From contig CAMZMU010000052.1 of NCBI GenBank assembly GCA_947311845.1, positions 140,445,733 to 140,509,732 on the forward strand: a DNA stretch of 64,000 nucleotides. The letters are read 5' to 3'. Both the position numbers and the translations under genes were made by a program. The first letter of the stretch is position 1. Every line of letters begins with the position of its first letter. A model generated the notes under the pieces. It ran no database searches. It worked only from the letters and a program-made list of their open reading frames with translations, and was not told the origin of the DNA. This document shows, piece by piece, positions 1 through 11,185 of this stretch. Source of the DNA: Poa pratensis. Its lineage: Eukaryota > Streptophyta > Magnoliopsida > Poales > Poaceae.

Positions 1-700
1 GGTGGACCGGTTGGTCCACAGCCGTGAATTTTCCTTCTTAGGTTAAGGAGGTTTTTGACGTAAATCCTTGTGTCAATTATGCAAGCGATTGTGCTTATAT
101 TTTGGTTGCATTTTTTTCCTTGAAGGTATCCTTTAAAGTTAAATGGGGGCTAGTGGGGCTATGTATCTCTCTCGACAAAGTGGTATCATAGTTGAGGTTC
201 AGTTTTTACTCAAGTTTTAGAGCAAGGTTTTTTTGTCTCGAGCGTAGTTTGCCTATCTTAAAAGATGGAAGTGAATATCAACACAATGATATATTTGAAT
301 AGTATAAATTATCGAGCTTGAATGAGCACGATGAAGGATTTGTTGTAAATGAAAGAATAATGGAAGTCGGTGCTCTAAACTAATATGCCCGAGAACGTGA
401 AGGAATATAAGTGAGAGATACTTTATCTCCAAACTTGTGGGTTAATTCGATATTGGGTTGATGACATTGTTTTGAACCATATCGCTGAAGAGACATGTGC
501 ACACACCTTATGAAAGAAATTGCAGAAGTTGTATGCCTGCAGATAAGGTATCAACAAGATGGTATTGATCAAGAAATTTATGCTTTTGAGGTACAAGAAG
601 GACACTCTAATTGAAAATAAAATGAATAAATTTCAAGACATTATAGACCACTTATCTCCAATGTGAGGAACATTATAGATCAAGTTAACACTGCGGTTGG
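1..700 (+). mobile_element. Decayed Copia retrotransposon fragment (LTR end, primer site, gag relic)
   Basis: Positions 1-177 look like the 3' end of an LTR ending in CA. A primer-site-like 'tggtatcata' follows at 181, close to the initiator-Met tRNA site usual in Copia elements. Downstream, broken frames on the plus strand read like Copia gag: a stretch around 455-530 (DDIVLNHIAEET), then LQKLYA, then NKMVLIKKFMLLRY and FQDIIDHLS around 545-660. Stops and shifts interrupt these, so nothing can be translated. The 5' part lies outside the window and no matching second LTR is seen. The Copia gag assignment rests on the motif order only. Confidence 0.6.
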
Positions 701-1107
701 TAGAAATTAGTTTTGATTAAAATAAATTATTTTGAGTTTAACATTTAACTAATGTTACTAAAACACTTTATTAAAACGAAAAACATTTAGTTTGGCAGCA
801 TGCAACTCCAAATCAAAATGAATTGTAATATTCAAGGTCTCGAGCACCTGGTATTTTCTGTTTGATATTTCATTTTTGTTCTTCCACTTCAAGAGTGTCA
901 TTAGTTGTCCAAAAGGACTAGCTAGTTTATGTCCATAAATTTGCGACCTTCGACATAGTTTGAGAAGGGTCGACAAACTACAAGCTACCATTCTGGGATT
1001 TCGATAGTTCAATTATCACCACGGTTCACCAATACTGTTGCATGTAGTCTAGTACTGTTTATCCATTTCTTCTTAGGAAATTTTTATTCCAATGCATCGG
1101 AGTTTCC
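701..1107. other. Stretch with no recognisable gene
   Basis: AT-rich sequence with only short random frames. The 84-codon minus-strand frame at 758-1012 has no recognisable motif and is not supported as a gene. I see no terminal repeats of its own. Confidence 0.5.
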
Positions 1108-1115
1108 CTTGCACC

Positions 1116-1279
1116 CAGGGACGGAGCCAGCCACAATGCTTGGAGGGGGCAAATCATCTTGGAGGGGGCAAAGTGGCTTAAAATCACTAAGTATAAGTGT
1201 GATTAGTAGCATATTTATGAAGAAAATCATATTCATGAAGGTGTCTTAGCCCCTGCTCGTCCCCTTTCCTCCATCCCTG
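1116..1279. mobile_element. hAT-type MITE with perfect 8-bp target duplication
   Basis: A 164-bp non-coding element starts with CAGGGACGGAG and ends with the imperfect inverse CTCCATCCCTG. It is flanked by the identical 8-mer 'cttgcacc' at 1108-1115 and 1280-1287. An 8-bp duplication and CAGGG-type ends fit the hAT superfamily. There is no coding capacity, so it would need a transposase supplied in trans. Confidence 0.85.
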
Positions 1280-1287
1280 CTTGCACC

Positions 1288-1725
1288 TTCAATTTACGAA
1301 ACAATGCTCGTTAGCCAATTTGTGCGCACAACAAATATATGATAGGTAGTGACACTTTCATAGCAATGGCACTATTATATGATACCAGTGTTAGGTCGGA
1401 ACATAGCCCTCACAAATTATGGACTTAGGAGACACCCATTTTTATAAGGACATAACATCATTCGTGACGTGCTTAACTATTACTCATGGAATAAGGGTTA
1501 TTTTCCTTCTAAATAAAGACAGTTGTCATATATATAGGGGTGCCTATTATATTATCCATGCATTTTTATTTACCTGCGGAAATACTCATTTTGTCTGTCT
1601 TCTAATTACTGATTATCAGTGGCTAGAATGTATTGCTCATATACTATGTATGTAACAATTTGCATTTGTGTTCTTATCTGTAAGTCTTGTTTTCGTCCGC
1701 CACTATTAGCTTATGCTGATATTTA
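1288..1725. other. Stretch with no recognisable gene
   Basis: Low-complexity AT-rich sequence between the hAT MITE and the solo LTR. The 78-codon plus-strand frame at 1419-1655 has no recognised domain. Confidence 0.45.
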
Positions 1726-3530
1726 TGTTGGAAATATGCCCTAGAGGCAATAATAAAATTGTTATTGTCATATTTGCCATGTTTATGATTAATATTTGCA
1801 CTCATGCTAGAATTGTATTAACCGGAAACATATACATGTGTGGTTTCATAAACAACATATTGCCGCTAGAAAGTCTATACTAGACTAGCTCGTTGATTAA
1901 TTGATGGTTAGTGTTTCTTAACCATGGACAAGGGTTTTCAATTAATAACAGGGTCATGTCATTAGGAGAATGATGTGATGTACAAACCCAATTTTATTGT
2001 CAATTGTGATGTTTTTTTATCATGAGATTATGTAACTCCCTGAGGAATGACCTTTTGGGGCATGAAACTTCGCTTCATAACTCGATGATCATAAAGATGT
2101 CTTACAGGTATCTCAGAAAGTATTTATTGGGTAGTATTTCAAGAGATTTGTTCCTTCATGAGATGGAGAGATACACTCTCTGCCCATTTGGTAACACACA
2201 TTCTGTATCACACGTGGTTAAAGCTAGAGTTAGTCACAAAGAATGATGATTTACAGAACGAGTAAAGTCTACTTGTCTAAAACAAGATTGAACGAGGTAT
2301 AGAGATTCCGTGCTGAAATCTCGCGTAAGGAAAAAATATCGTGAGACAAAGGGAATGGAATACGGATTGGTTCAGTCCACGACATAGTGGTTCACACGAT
2401 AAGGATCTTCGTGTATAATGTGGGAGCGCTCATGGACCTCTAGATCCCGTTGTTCTATTGACGGTAAAGGCTCTGGTGCATGTCTGCATTATATCAAACC
2501 CATAGGGTATCACGCTTAACGGAATAACATTCTTGAATAACGTGTTTGTGACTAGGCAAGTCAGAGAAGTATTCCTAAAAGTTGTTTTTGGTGATCTTGG
2601 AATAGTTCTGGGATGTCACAGATGATTCAGGAGGTGTCCGGAATGATCTAGTGTAATATATGGAAAGTTTTAGAAGAGTTTAGAATGTTGTGTAATTGAA
2701 AGGCGCTGGAAGGGAGGAGGCAACCACATGTGGCATGCAACTAGACATGTGTCTCCCCATTGTCGTATGGCTCGCCCTCGAGCATGGCCCATGACATGTG
2801 TTGTATTGAGAATCAGTACACTTGACAAATGTCAAGACACTGGACATATGTTGCCTTGCATGACACCGAACCCGACATGTGTCTAATCTCATGGCATGTG
2901 GCGTTGTAGGTGCCTTGAAAGCCAAGGCGCCTTGAGCCCATATTTACCCCTTGGCGCAACCAAGTAAAGGATTGGATGTTCATCCATTCGCACAAGTGAA
3001 GAGTTCACTTAGATAGCCGATCCTCAGCCACAATACCCATGCTCTCGTGAAATTGCTGCCAGGATTTCTACCTCTATTAGAAAGTGACCTAAAGAACATC
3101 CTACACAACTCATCTACTCCAAGCTTGTTCGCGTGGCGTTGCAAACTGGAGCATCGTGACATGCACATACATGCCACTTCCGGAACATGTGGATACCTCG
3201 GAGGTGTCGTCTTCCTCTACACTTGATTATGGAGTTGTTTTGAGTGGGAGTCGGCTTCGGCGGGATTCGTGCCCCGACTCGGAGCCCAACTCAGTCTCGG
3301 ACGGGAGTGGTTTCGGAAGCGAGGAGATATTCTCGCGGCTAGGAGGTGTCGCCTAACTGCAGGAATCGCCGACGACCGCGTCATCCACGTTTGTAAAATG
3401 TTTTCCGGTCGTGTTTTTAAAGGGTATGAAATCTACTCTCTCTTGTTACAAGCATTTTGCTAGATTAGATCTTGTTTGTTCGTTTGCATCTCGTAAGAAT
3501 TTTTTGTTTTCTGTACAGCGAATCCCATCA
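1726..3530 (+). mobile_element. Solo LTR, Angela/BARE-1/WIS-like Copia
   Basis: The sequence begins TGTTGGAAATATGCCCTAGA, the start I recall for the Triticeae Angela/BARE-1/WIS LTR group, and ends in CCCATCA. Its 1805 bp matches the roughly 1.8-kb LTRs of that group. The flanking 5-mers are attta (1721-1725) and atcta (3531-3535), which differ at one position and fit an aged target duplication. No internal region or second LTR adjoins it, so unequal recombination between two LTRs probably left it. The short frames inside are not genes. Confidence 0.78.
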
Positions 3531-4055
3531 ATCTAAGCCTCTTGATGGAAATGTATAACCTAAAATGTTTTTTTTTTTTGCACATGTTGATTTTACGAAT
3601 ATTGTTTACCTCGAAAGCTTGCTAGCAGATAAGAGTCATCCTAGCACTTCGTGTTTATCCCAGACTGTAGTGAACAAAGCAAACTTAAATTAATATAATT
3701 AGCATTTACACTAAACTTTTAAACTTATCACAACTTAGGTTTAGCATTCAACATTGTTAACAAGTATAAATTTGTTTATTATTAGGTTTAGTTAACCAAA
3801 TATATAATGTTGATAAATATTAGTTACTTGTAATGTTCTTTGTTATACACCTATGATGTATCATTGAAAATAAAATTGCACGTAATATATAGAAGATTCT
3901 CCTTAAATCATTTGTTATAGTTGTCTAATCAATTTTCATATACGTATATGTGTCATAGATCTCTGAAGTGCATGATCTAGCATATATATTATTAGTGGAC
4001 TCTAGTGTACGATTAGTTAAGCATATCTATAGAACTTGCAGACTTAAATTTAACA
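3531..4055. other. AT-rich spacer with no recognisable gene
   Basis: A T-rich stretch with a run of ten T near 3570, lying between the solo LTR and the CACTA element. No frame, inverted repeat or promoter can be supported. Confidence 0.5.
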
Positions 4056-4094
4056 CACTAGTGGAAACAGGGGCTTTGGTGGAGAGGGGTGCTG

Positions 4095-4310
4095 GGCTCT
4101 AGTCCCGGGCGTGGTTCGATCCCGGACTAGAGGAGTGAACTAGTACCGGGCCGGCTGCGCCGACGCTGCGTAGGTCGGGTCCCGGGTTGTAGGGCACCTC
4201 TAGTTCCGGGCCGTGATACCACCCGGGACCGAGGCAGTCAGCGGCAGGGTGGAGACAGCAGGGTGGACCTTTCGTCCCGGGCCGTGGTACAGCCCGGGAC
4301 TAGAGGTCCC
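4095..4310. repeat. Left subterminal palindromic repeats of the CACTA element
   Basis: Repeated blocks of 'tctagtcccggg' and its inverse alternate with 'ccgtggtac' spacers, for example around 4098, 4120, 4200 and 4275-4307. In En/Spm elements such subterminal motifs are the binding sites of the accessory transposase protein. Here that role is inferred from position and matching motifs at the right end. Confidence 0.7.
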
Positions 4311-4922
4311 GCTATATCATCTCCCACCCCGGGCCATTCCCCATTTTTGAACTCTCAAGATCATCTCTATTGTTTCCTCTCTCAAGTTCAAGTGTAGCCC
4401 CATTTTTTTCCAAGATTTGTCAAGATAGACGGCACCCATCTCTCCACGGGTTAGCAACACTTCATCCTTTCACCCGGCGGCCGAATTTTAGCCATTTCCA
4501 TATAAGTTTAGCTCATTTCATTTTTATAGTGCTACCTAGGTGTTTGATGAAATGCCTAAACTAGGTAGTTCATTTTTTATGTATTTTGAGCTCAAATTAA
4601 TTTATTATTTGTGGATTTTAGTGTCGTCTCAGTCCTCACCGCCGTCGATAGCCCCCGCCATCCCGTGACCGGCACCACCTCGGTGAGCCTCTTCTTTTAT
4701 CTGTTATTTTACAAAATTACTTGTATGATTTGAATGCATAGTTATTTTTCTTGTATAATTTTCTTATATTTTTTATGTATAGTGTCATGGTTTTGATATC
4801 CGTCCCCGTCGGCCCTCGTCCGGTCTATGATTCGGATGTGGTATATTTTTATCACTATTTATTTTGTTTCGTGTTTATAACAATCATGCCGACCAAATTG
4901 ACATAGATATATTTTTATTTAG

Positions 4923-7676
4923 GAGGTAGTTGAACCGGAAATTCCAGCCGACCCTATTGTAGAGTTTTTAAATAAAGAAAACAACGATTTGAAAGAAAAA
5001 TTGAAGATAAGTGAAGATCTTCGTCTCCAATGCCTAGAAGAGAAGATGGTATTGGACTTCACTACAACACACTAGGCACGTAGTGACGCTAAATTGAAAG
5101 CTAGAGACGCGATATTTCATCACTACAGGTCCGTACGGACGCTTCCGTACAGCGTCGCTAAAGCGTCTCCTTATGCACCGTCTCAAATGATATAAAGACG
5201 CTTTACTAAGCGTGTGTACATATGTAAAGACGCTTCAGTGAGACGCTTGAAAGCATGTCTACACATGTAAAGACGATTTAATAGACACGTGTTTGTAACG
5301 TCTACTAATATAGACATGCCTTATATTATAATTCTTATATGCATTATGTATATACGTATTCACGACGATATGTAAATACGTAATTTGGTTGTCCTTTGGA
5401 TAAAGCGTCTCAAGACACGTTCTGCTATAATTTGCTTTTATTCGGAAGTTTAGGTGGGAACATATTTTTAATATGTTTTTAGGTTCATGCACCGTAGAAG
5501 GCTGAACCATAATACGGAGTGAACACAGAAAATTGTATAGCTGTCTGAAATAATTGCATCATAGCTGATAAAATTGGAACTGAATCAAATATTATATTAT
5601 TTAATTACATATAGACTGGGAAGTATTGTGAACAAGCAAAAAATCAAAAAATATCCTATATAACATCCGTTATACATCTTTCTAAAAAACTGGTAGTAAA
5701 GCCCTTCATAGTTTTGGCAAGGCAAAACTAATGCTTCATCTCTCTTCATCATTTGAATGACGTTTAGCTCCACAATTAACCTGGAAAAGAAGTCACAGCG
5801 AAGGTGAGAAACTCCCTGGAATAATCAAGTAGAGTTACAGATGACAAGTTCATTTGATAAAATATTAAAAAAAAAGTGTCTAGACTAATCCGGCATGACA
5901 AAGATACTCTGCCCGGGTACAGCATGCATCATTTTTCCTATAATGAAACAAATCATAATACACATTTAAATGTTGAATCAAAGCACACCCATATCAGATG
6001 CTCTGTGTACTTTTGTTGGCAGGTGAACATACAAGAAAAAGATGGCACTGTCAAGACAACGATCAGTTGAGCTAAACTTCACATAAATAAGTAGCAATGT
6101 AATGAAAGGAATGTGAAGATGTACGTGCCTGACAAATTATTAGCAGCCCGGCATTCTTGGTACATGAAGATGCGGAAATACAACGACGCTATACTCTGCA
6201 GTCCAATTCTGCGTGAACACCCACAAACAGAAATTTTGGTTTCAGACATGGACGAATTGTACCACAGATATACTACTAGAAATGGAACTAACTAATCAAA
6301 GAAATAATAGATGGAATCACTACGTTTATGCGATTGTAGAGGCCCCAGTTGTCACCCGGCCACCAGCAATAATTAGATGCCAAAATGGAGTAGTTTTCAC
6401 GTCTAAATTTACTCATTACAAGAATATAAAGATCCAGGAAAAGGAGTCGTAGCACCAACATACAGTATTGAAGTTAATGCGTAAAGGTAGATGCATACCG
6501 AGATAATTACGCGCTTCAATGAGATTCCACGCTGCTGGACTCCGAGCCACCAAATACATATATTGGTCACAGAGCATCACTGCATCAGGGGTTGACGGAC
6601 GGTTAGAATTGCAAGGCGAACAACAGCTTACTGTAAGAAAATCAGATGGCCCAAAAACTCCTAAAATATGGTTTTGCATTCAATCAAGGGGCCGCCCATT
6701 CCGTAGAACACGCGATCCCGGGATGGATCGATTAGACCCTTTGGGCGGGTGACAGACTGTGGCTGATCGATTCGAGGAGGAAAGAGGAAGAGGAGTTCGA
6801 TTGAGGTGTGCCGGCTTTGAAGACGAGGCAACTGTTGTCGCACTTCCGACGGCTTGCTCCAGTATTCGTTCGTGATGATGATAAACAACTGTGACTAGAC
6901 TCTCCGAGGGCATGGCGAAAAGGAAATCGAGATGAACCTAAATCTGAATCTGAAAGAAAAAAGAGATCATTTGGGTTTGTGTATTGAAGTAAGCAGACCT
7001 AGATTGAGTAAATAAAGGAATTTGAACATCTGCAAGAAGGGATTTGAGGAGTATAGCGGATTCGATCTGATTCATTATATGTGTTGTGGCGGCTGAAGTG
7101 GAGGGAGGGTAAAAGGCGGACGACATTATATACGGGTATTTTTTTCGCCAAACAAAAAGCCTGAAGCGGTAAACCTAGAATGGTTAGCGGCAAGACCAAT
7201 TTTTTTGGTCTAGTTTTGTAATCCAAGCGCGCGTATAAGTCTCACCGCTAGAGACATACTCCAAGTCGTCTCAGAATTCGTCTCGAGATATCCAATGATT
7301 TGCAAAAATATTTATTTTGTTTTCTTTTAACCACAAGAATTACGACGCCATGTGAAACGTCTCAGAAAGCATCCCTACAAAGAGGTGCTCCAATATTGTA
7401 GAGACGAAAATAAATGCGTCACATGGTAGACGTCTCTATGTGCTGATTGTGTTGTAGTGCTTGAAGATTGCCGACATCATTGATGCTCACGGGGTCGAGC
7501 TTACCGACGTCGTCGCTGTTCACGAGATGAAGATGGATGCAATGCGCTCGAAGCTTAGAAAGATTAGAAAACATGTCATTAGTCAAGAGGCTTGGTATCA
7601 TTATGCTGTTGGTTCAATAGTTACCTTAGTTGCGATTCTGATCGCATTTGTTGTTGGATTTAAATTCTTTAGATAG
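4923..7676 (+). pseudogene. Small coiled/membrane-anchored CACTA cargo gene split by a nested CACTA
   Basis: An exon-like frame opens after a 'tttatttag' acceptor at 4914-4922 and runs VVEPEIPADPIVEF...LEEKMVLD to 5059. A 2.4-kb CACTA insertion interrupts it there. The same frame resumes at 7463 with KIADIIDAHG and ends in a hydrophobic segment (HYAVGSIVTLVAILIAFVVGFKFF) just before a TAG at 7674-7676. Counting the 3-bp target duplication once restores the frame exactly across the insertion. The protein would have a charged helical N-terminal part and one C-terminal membrane segment. Upstream exons may lie at about 4620-4800 but are not defined. I recall this kind of protein as common inside Triticeae CACTA elements; its function is unknown. 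Confidence 0.7.
5060..7459. mobile_element. Nested non-autonomous CACTA element with 3-bp TSD
   Basis: The ends are CACTACAACACA at 5060 and its near-perfect inverse ending at 7459. The 3-bp duplication ctt flanks the element (5057-5059 and 7460-7462). The 2400-bp body has subterminal 'aagacgctt'/'gcgtct' repeats at both ends (about 5090-5290 and 7260-7440). No transposase is seen, so it relied on a partner. Its termini differ from those of the host CACTA beyond the first six bases, so it belongs to another family. Short minus-strand frames at 6661-6913 have no recognised motif and could be captured host sequence. Confidence 0.9.
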
Positions 7677-7835
7677 TTGTATTCTAGTTTCAATTAATTT
7701 ATGTTTTATGAGAACTATGTATTACATTTGGTCACTACTATACTTTGGTTTTAATGTGATGAACTTGTATTAATGAATATGATATGTTTCCTATTATGTT
7801 GGTTTATCGTAATGGGTTTTAGCGGTGATTTGCAG

Positions 7836-10800
7836 ATGAGTCATCCGTGGATGTACGCTGACCGACGCTCTAAAGAGTACATGGATGGCGTGCAATCTTT
7901 TCTCAATGTGGCTAAGGATAACAAGGGCCGAATGGTTTTATGTGTTGTCCATGCAAGAAATGTCGGAATGAGAAGGATTACCATAACACAGACATAATTC
8001 ACCTCCACCTGATAACTGATGGTTTCATGCCCGGCTATAATTGTTGGACCAAGCACGGAGAAAAAGGGGTTATGATGGAAGATAACGAAGAAGAATAGAA
8101 CGATGAAACTACATGTACCCTGAATATGTTGGTAACCAAACAGGGGAAACTGATGATGAAGAGGTACCAAATGATCCCATCATACATGATGATTTACGTG
8201 GGGTCATCGTTGATGCACATACCCTAGCAGAAACTACACTTGAGAAGTTGAAGTTGGAGCGCATGTTAGAGGATCACAAAACAAAGTTGTACCCAACTTG
8301 CGAAGATGGCAACACAAAGCTCAGTACCACACTGGAATTATTGCAATGGAAGGCAGTGAATGGTTTATCTGACAAGGGATTTGGGACTTTACTGAAAATG
8401 TGAAGGACAAGCTGCCGGCTGGTAACGAATTGCCCGAGAGTGCGTATGAAGCAAAGAAGATTATCTGCCCTCTAGGATTAGATGTGCAGAAGATACATGC
8501 ATGCATTAATGACTGCATCCTCTACCGCGGTGAGAAGTATGAGAATTTGAATGAATGCCTGGTATGCGGTGCATTGCGGTATAAGATCAGAGCAGATGAC
8601 CCTGGCGATGTTGAGGGCCTGCCCGCCAGGAAGAAGGTTCCTGCCAAGGTTATGTGGTACGCTCCTATAATACCACGGTTGAAACATTTGTTCAGAAACA
8701 AAAAGCATGCCAAGTTGTTGCGATGGCACAAAGAAGACCGCAAGAGCGACGAGATGTTGAGACACCCGGCTGATGGGTCGCAGTGGAGAAAAATGATACA
8801 GAGTACAAGGAATTTGCACGTGACCCAAGGAACTTAAGGTTTGGTCTTAGCACGGATGGCTTTAATCCTTTTGGGGAGCAGAGCAGCAGTCATAGCACCT
8901 GGCCTGTGACTCTATGTATCTATAACCTTCCTCCTTGGTTGTGCATGAAGCGGAAGTTCATTATGATGCCAGTGCTCATCCAAGGCCCGAAGCAACCCGG
9001 TAACAACATTGATGTCTACCTGAGGCCATTAGTTGATGAACTTTTACAGTTGTGGCGTGATGAAGGGGTACCTGTGTGGGATGAGTACAAACAAGCGGAA
9101 TTTAACCTACGAGGGTTGTTGTTTGTAACCATCAATGATTGGCCTGCTCTTAGTAACATTTCAGGACAATCGAACAAGGTATACAATGCATGCACACACT
9201 GTTTAGATAGCACTGAAAGTATATATGTAGGTAACAAGAATGTGTACCCGGGTCATCGTCGATTTCTTACAACTCAGCATCCCCTAAGAAAGAAAAGCAA
9301 GCAGCAGCATTTCAAAGGTGAGGAAGATCGCCGGCCGAAGCCACCCCTCCAAAGTGGTGAAGATATATATGATGCGGTCAAGGATTTAGATGTAATCTTT
9401 GGAAAGGGTCCTGGCGGACAGTCTGTTCCGAATGACGCTAACAACCACGTTCCCCTGTGGAAGAAGAAGTCTATATTTTGGGAACTACCCTATTGGAAAA
9501 TCCTAAAGGTCCGCTCTGCAATCGACGTGATGCACGTGACGAAAAATGTTTGCGTGAACCTGCTAGGCTTCTTGGGCGTGTATGGGAAGGCAAAAGATAC
9601 TCCGGAAGCACGAGAGGACCAGCAACTTTTGAAAGACCCAAAGAACCTGCATCCAATGAGGACGGATAAAGGACGTCTACGTCCTGCTAGCTACGTTCTT
9701 ACCAAAGAAGAGAAGGAGATATTTTTTGAAGTCCTGAGTAGTATGAAGGTCCCGTCTGGCTTCTCGTCGAATATAAAGGGAATAATAAATATGGCAGAGA
9801 AAAGTTCCAGAACCTAAAGTCTCATGACTGCCACGTGCTGATGACTCAACTGCTTCCGGTTGCATTGCGGGGCTTCTACCGGAAAATGTTCGAGTATCCA
9901 TTGTTCAGCTATGTGCGTTCCTCAATGCAATTTCGCAGAAGTCAATCAGCCCAACCACTCTATTAAGGTTACAGAAGGATGTGGCTCAATGTCTCGTTAG
10001 TTTTGAGTTGGTGTTCCCACCATCCTTCTTCACTATTATGACACATCTCCTAGTACACCTGGTCGACGAGATTCACATTCTGGGTCCTGTATTTCTACAC
10101 AATATGTTCCCCTTTGAGAGGTTCATGGGAGTGTTGAAGAAGTATGTTCATAACCGTGCTAGGCCAGAAGGAAGCATCTCCAAAGGGTATGGAACAGAGG
10201 AGGTCATTGAGTTTTGTGTTGACTTTATTCCCGGCATTAAGTCGATTGGTCTTCCTGAATCGCGACATGAGGGGAGACTAAGTGGAGAAGGCACTCTAGG
10301 AAAGAAATCATACATATGCAGGGACGGGTATTCTTTCACAAAAGCACACTACACAGTTCTGCATAATTCCACTTTGGTGGCTCCGTATATCCAGATGCAC
10401 AAGGATATTGTACGCTCTAACAACCCGGGGATGGATGACTCCGCCATTGCAAAGGAACACATGGAGAATTTTGGCGGTTGGTTGGAAACGCATCTGAACA
10501 ACAACAACACAGTCTCAGATGAGCTGTTCTTGTTGTCTAAGGGGCCATCTTCGACTATTTGGACTTTCCAAGGGTATGAGATAAACGGGAATACATTTTA
10601 CACGAACGCCCAAGATAAAAAGAGCACCAACCAAAATAGTGGTGTCGCTTTGATGATAAGAGCACGAATGAGGCCACGGTCACATATTATGGTTGCATAG
10701 AGCAGATATGGGAACTTGACTATGGACCTTCTTTGAAGGTCCCTTTGTTCTGGTGCAAATGGTTCAACCTGAGAGGCGGCGGGGTAAAGGAAGACCCATT

Positions 10801-11185
10801 GTACGGAATGACTACAGTGGATCTCACGAATGTTGCGTACGACAACGAACCATTCGTTCTAGCCAAGGATGTGGCTCAGGTTTTCTATGTGAAGGACATG
10901 TCTACCAAGCCAAAAAAAAAAGATAAGGAAGTGAATACATCAGCCGATGAGCCAAAGCGCCACATAGTTCTTTCAGGGAAAAGAACCATCGTGGGAGTGG
11001 AGGACAAGACAGACATGTCAGAAGATTACGACAAGTTTCATGAAATTCCGCCCTTCAAAGTGACCACTGACCCAAGTCTCAAGTTATATGCAGACCCTTG
11101 TCCATGGTTACGGAGCGATCAGAAGAAAGGGTCTCACAAAAAGAAAAAGCGAAGACTAAATAGGGATGTTGTTCATGATGTGTAA
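7836..11185 (+). pseudogene. TNP2-type CACTA transposase, multiply frameshifted
   Basis: The start at 7836 opens MSHPWMYADRRSKEYMDGV, the transposase-associated N-terminal domain, and continues in a shifted frame with the CxxC-containing CCPCKKCRN. The central part (8400-9817) reads like the Transposase_21 domain: AKLLRWH, LRFGLSTDGFNPFG, then WPVTLCIYNLPPWLCMK and AIDVMHVTKNV. It is followed by a DUF4218-like block (about 9985-10230: HLVDEI, LGPVFLHNMFPFERFMG) and a DUF4216-like block (about 10680-10890: WCKWFNLRGGG). A basic tail ends at 11185. In En/Spm systems this protein cuts the element ends. At least six shifts (about 7930, 8110, 8400, 8780, 9800 and 10655) and one in-frame stop near 8096 disable it. 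The last exon has been duplicated downstream. Confidence 0.88.

Noticed and set aside
4095..4310. CRISPR-like array of repeats
   Set aside because: The repeats are palindromic, irregularly spaced and confined to transposon ends, and this is plant nuclear DNA.
5876..6913. Possible captured gene in the nested CACTA
   Set aside because: Short overlapping frames on both strands, no recognisable domain or splice pattern; left as unassigned cargo.
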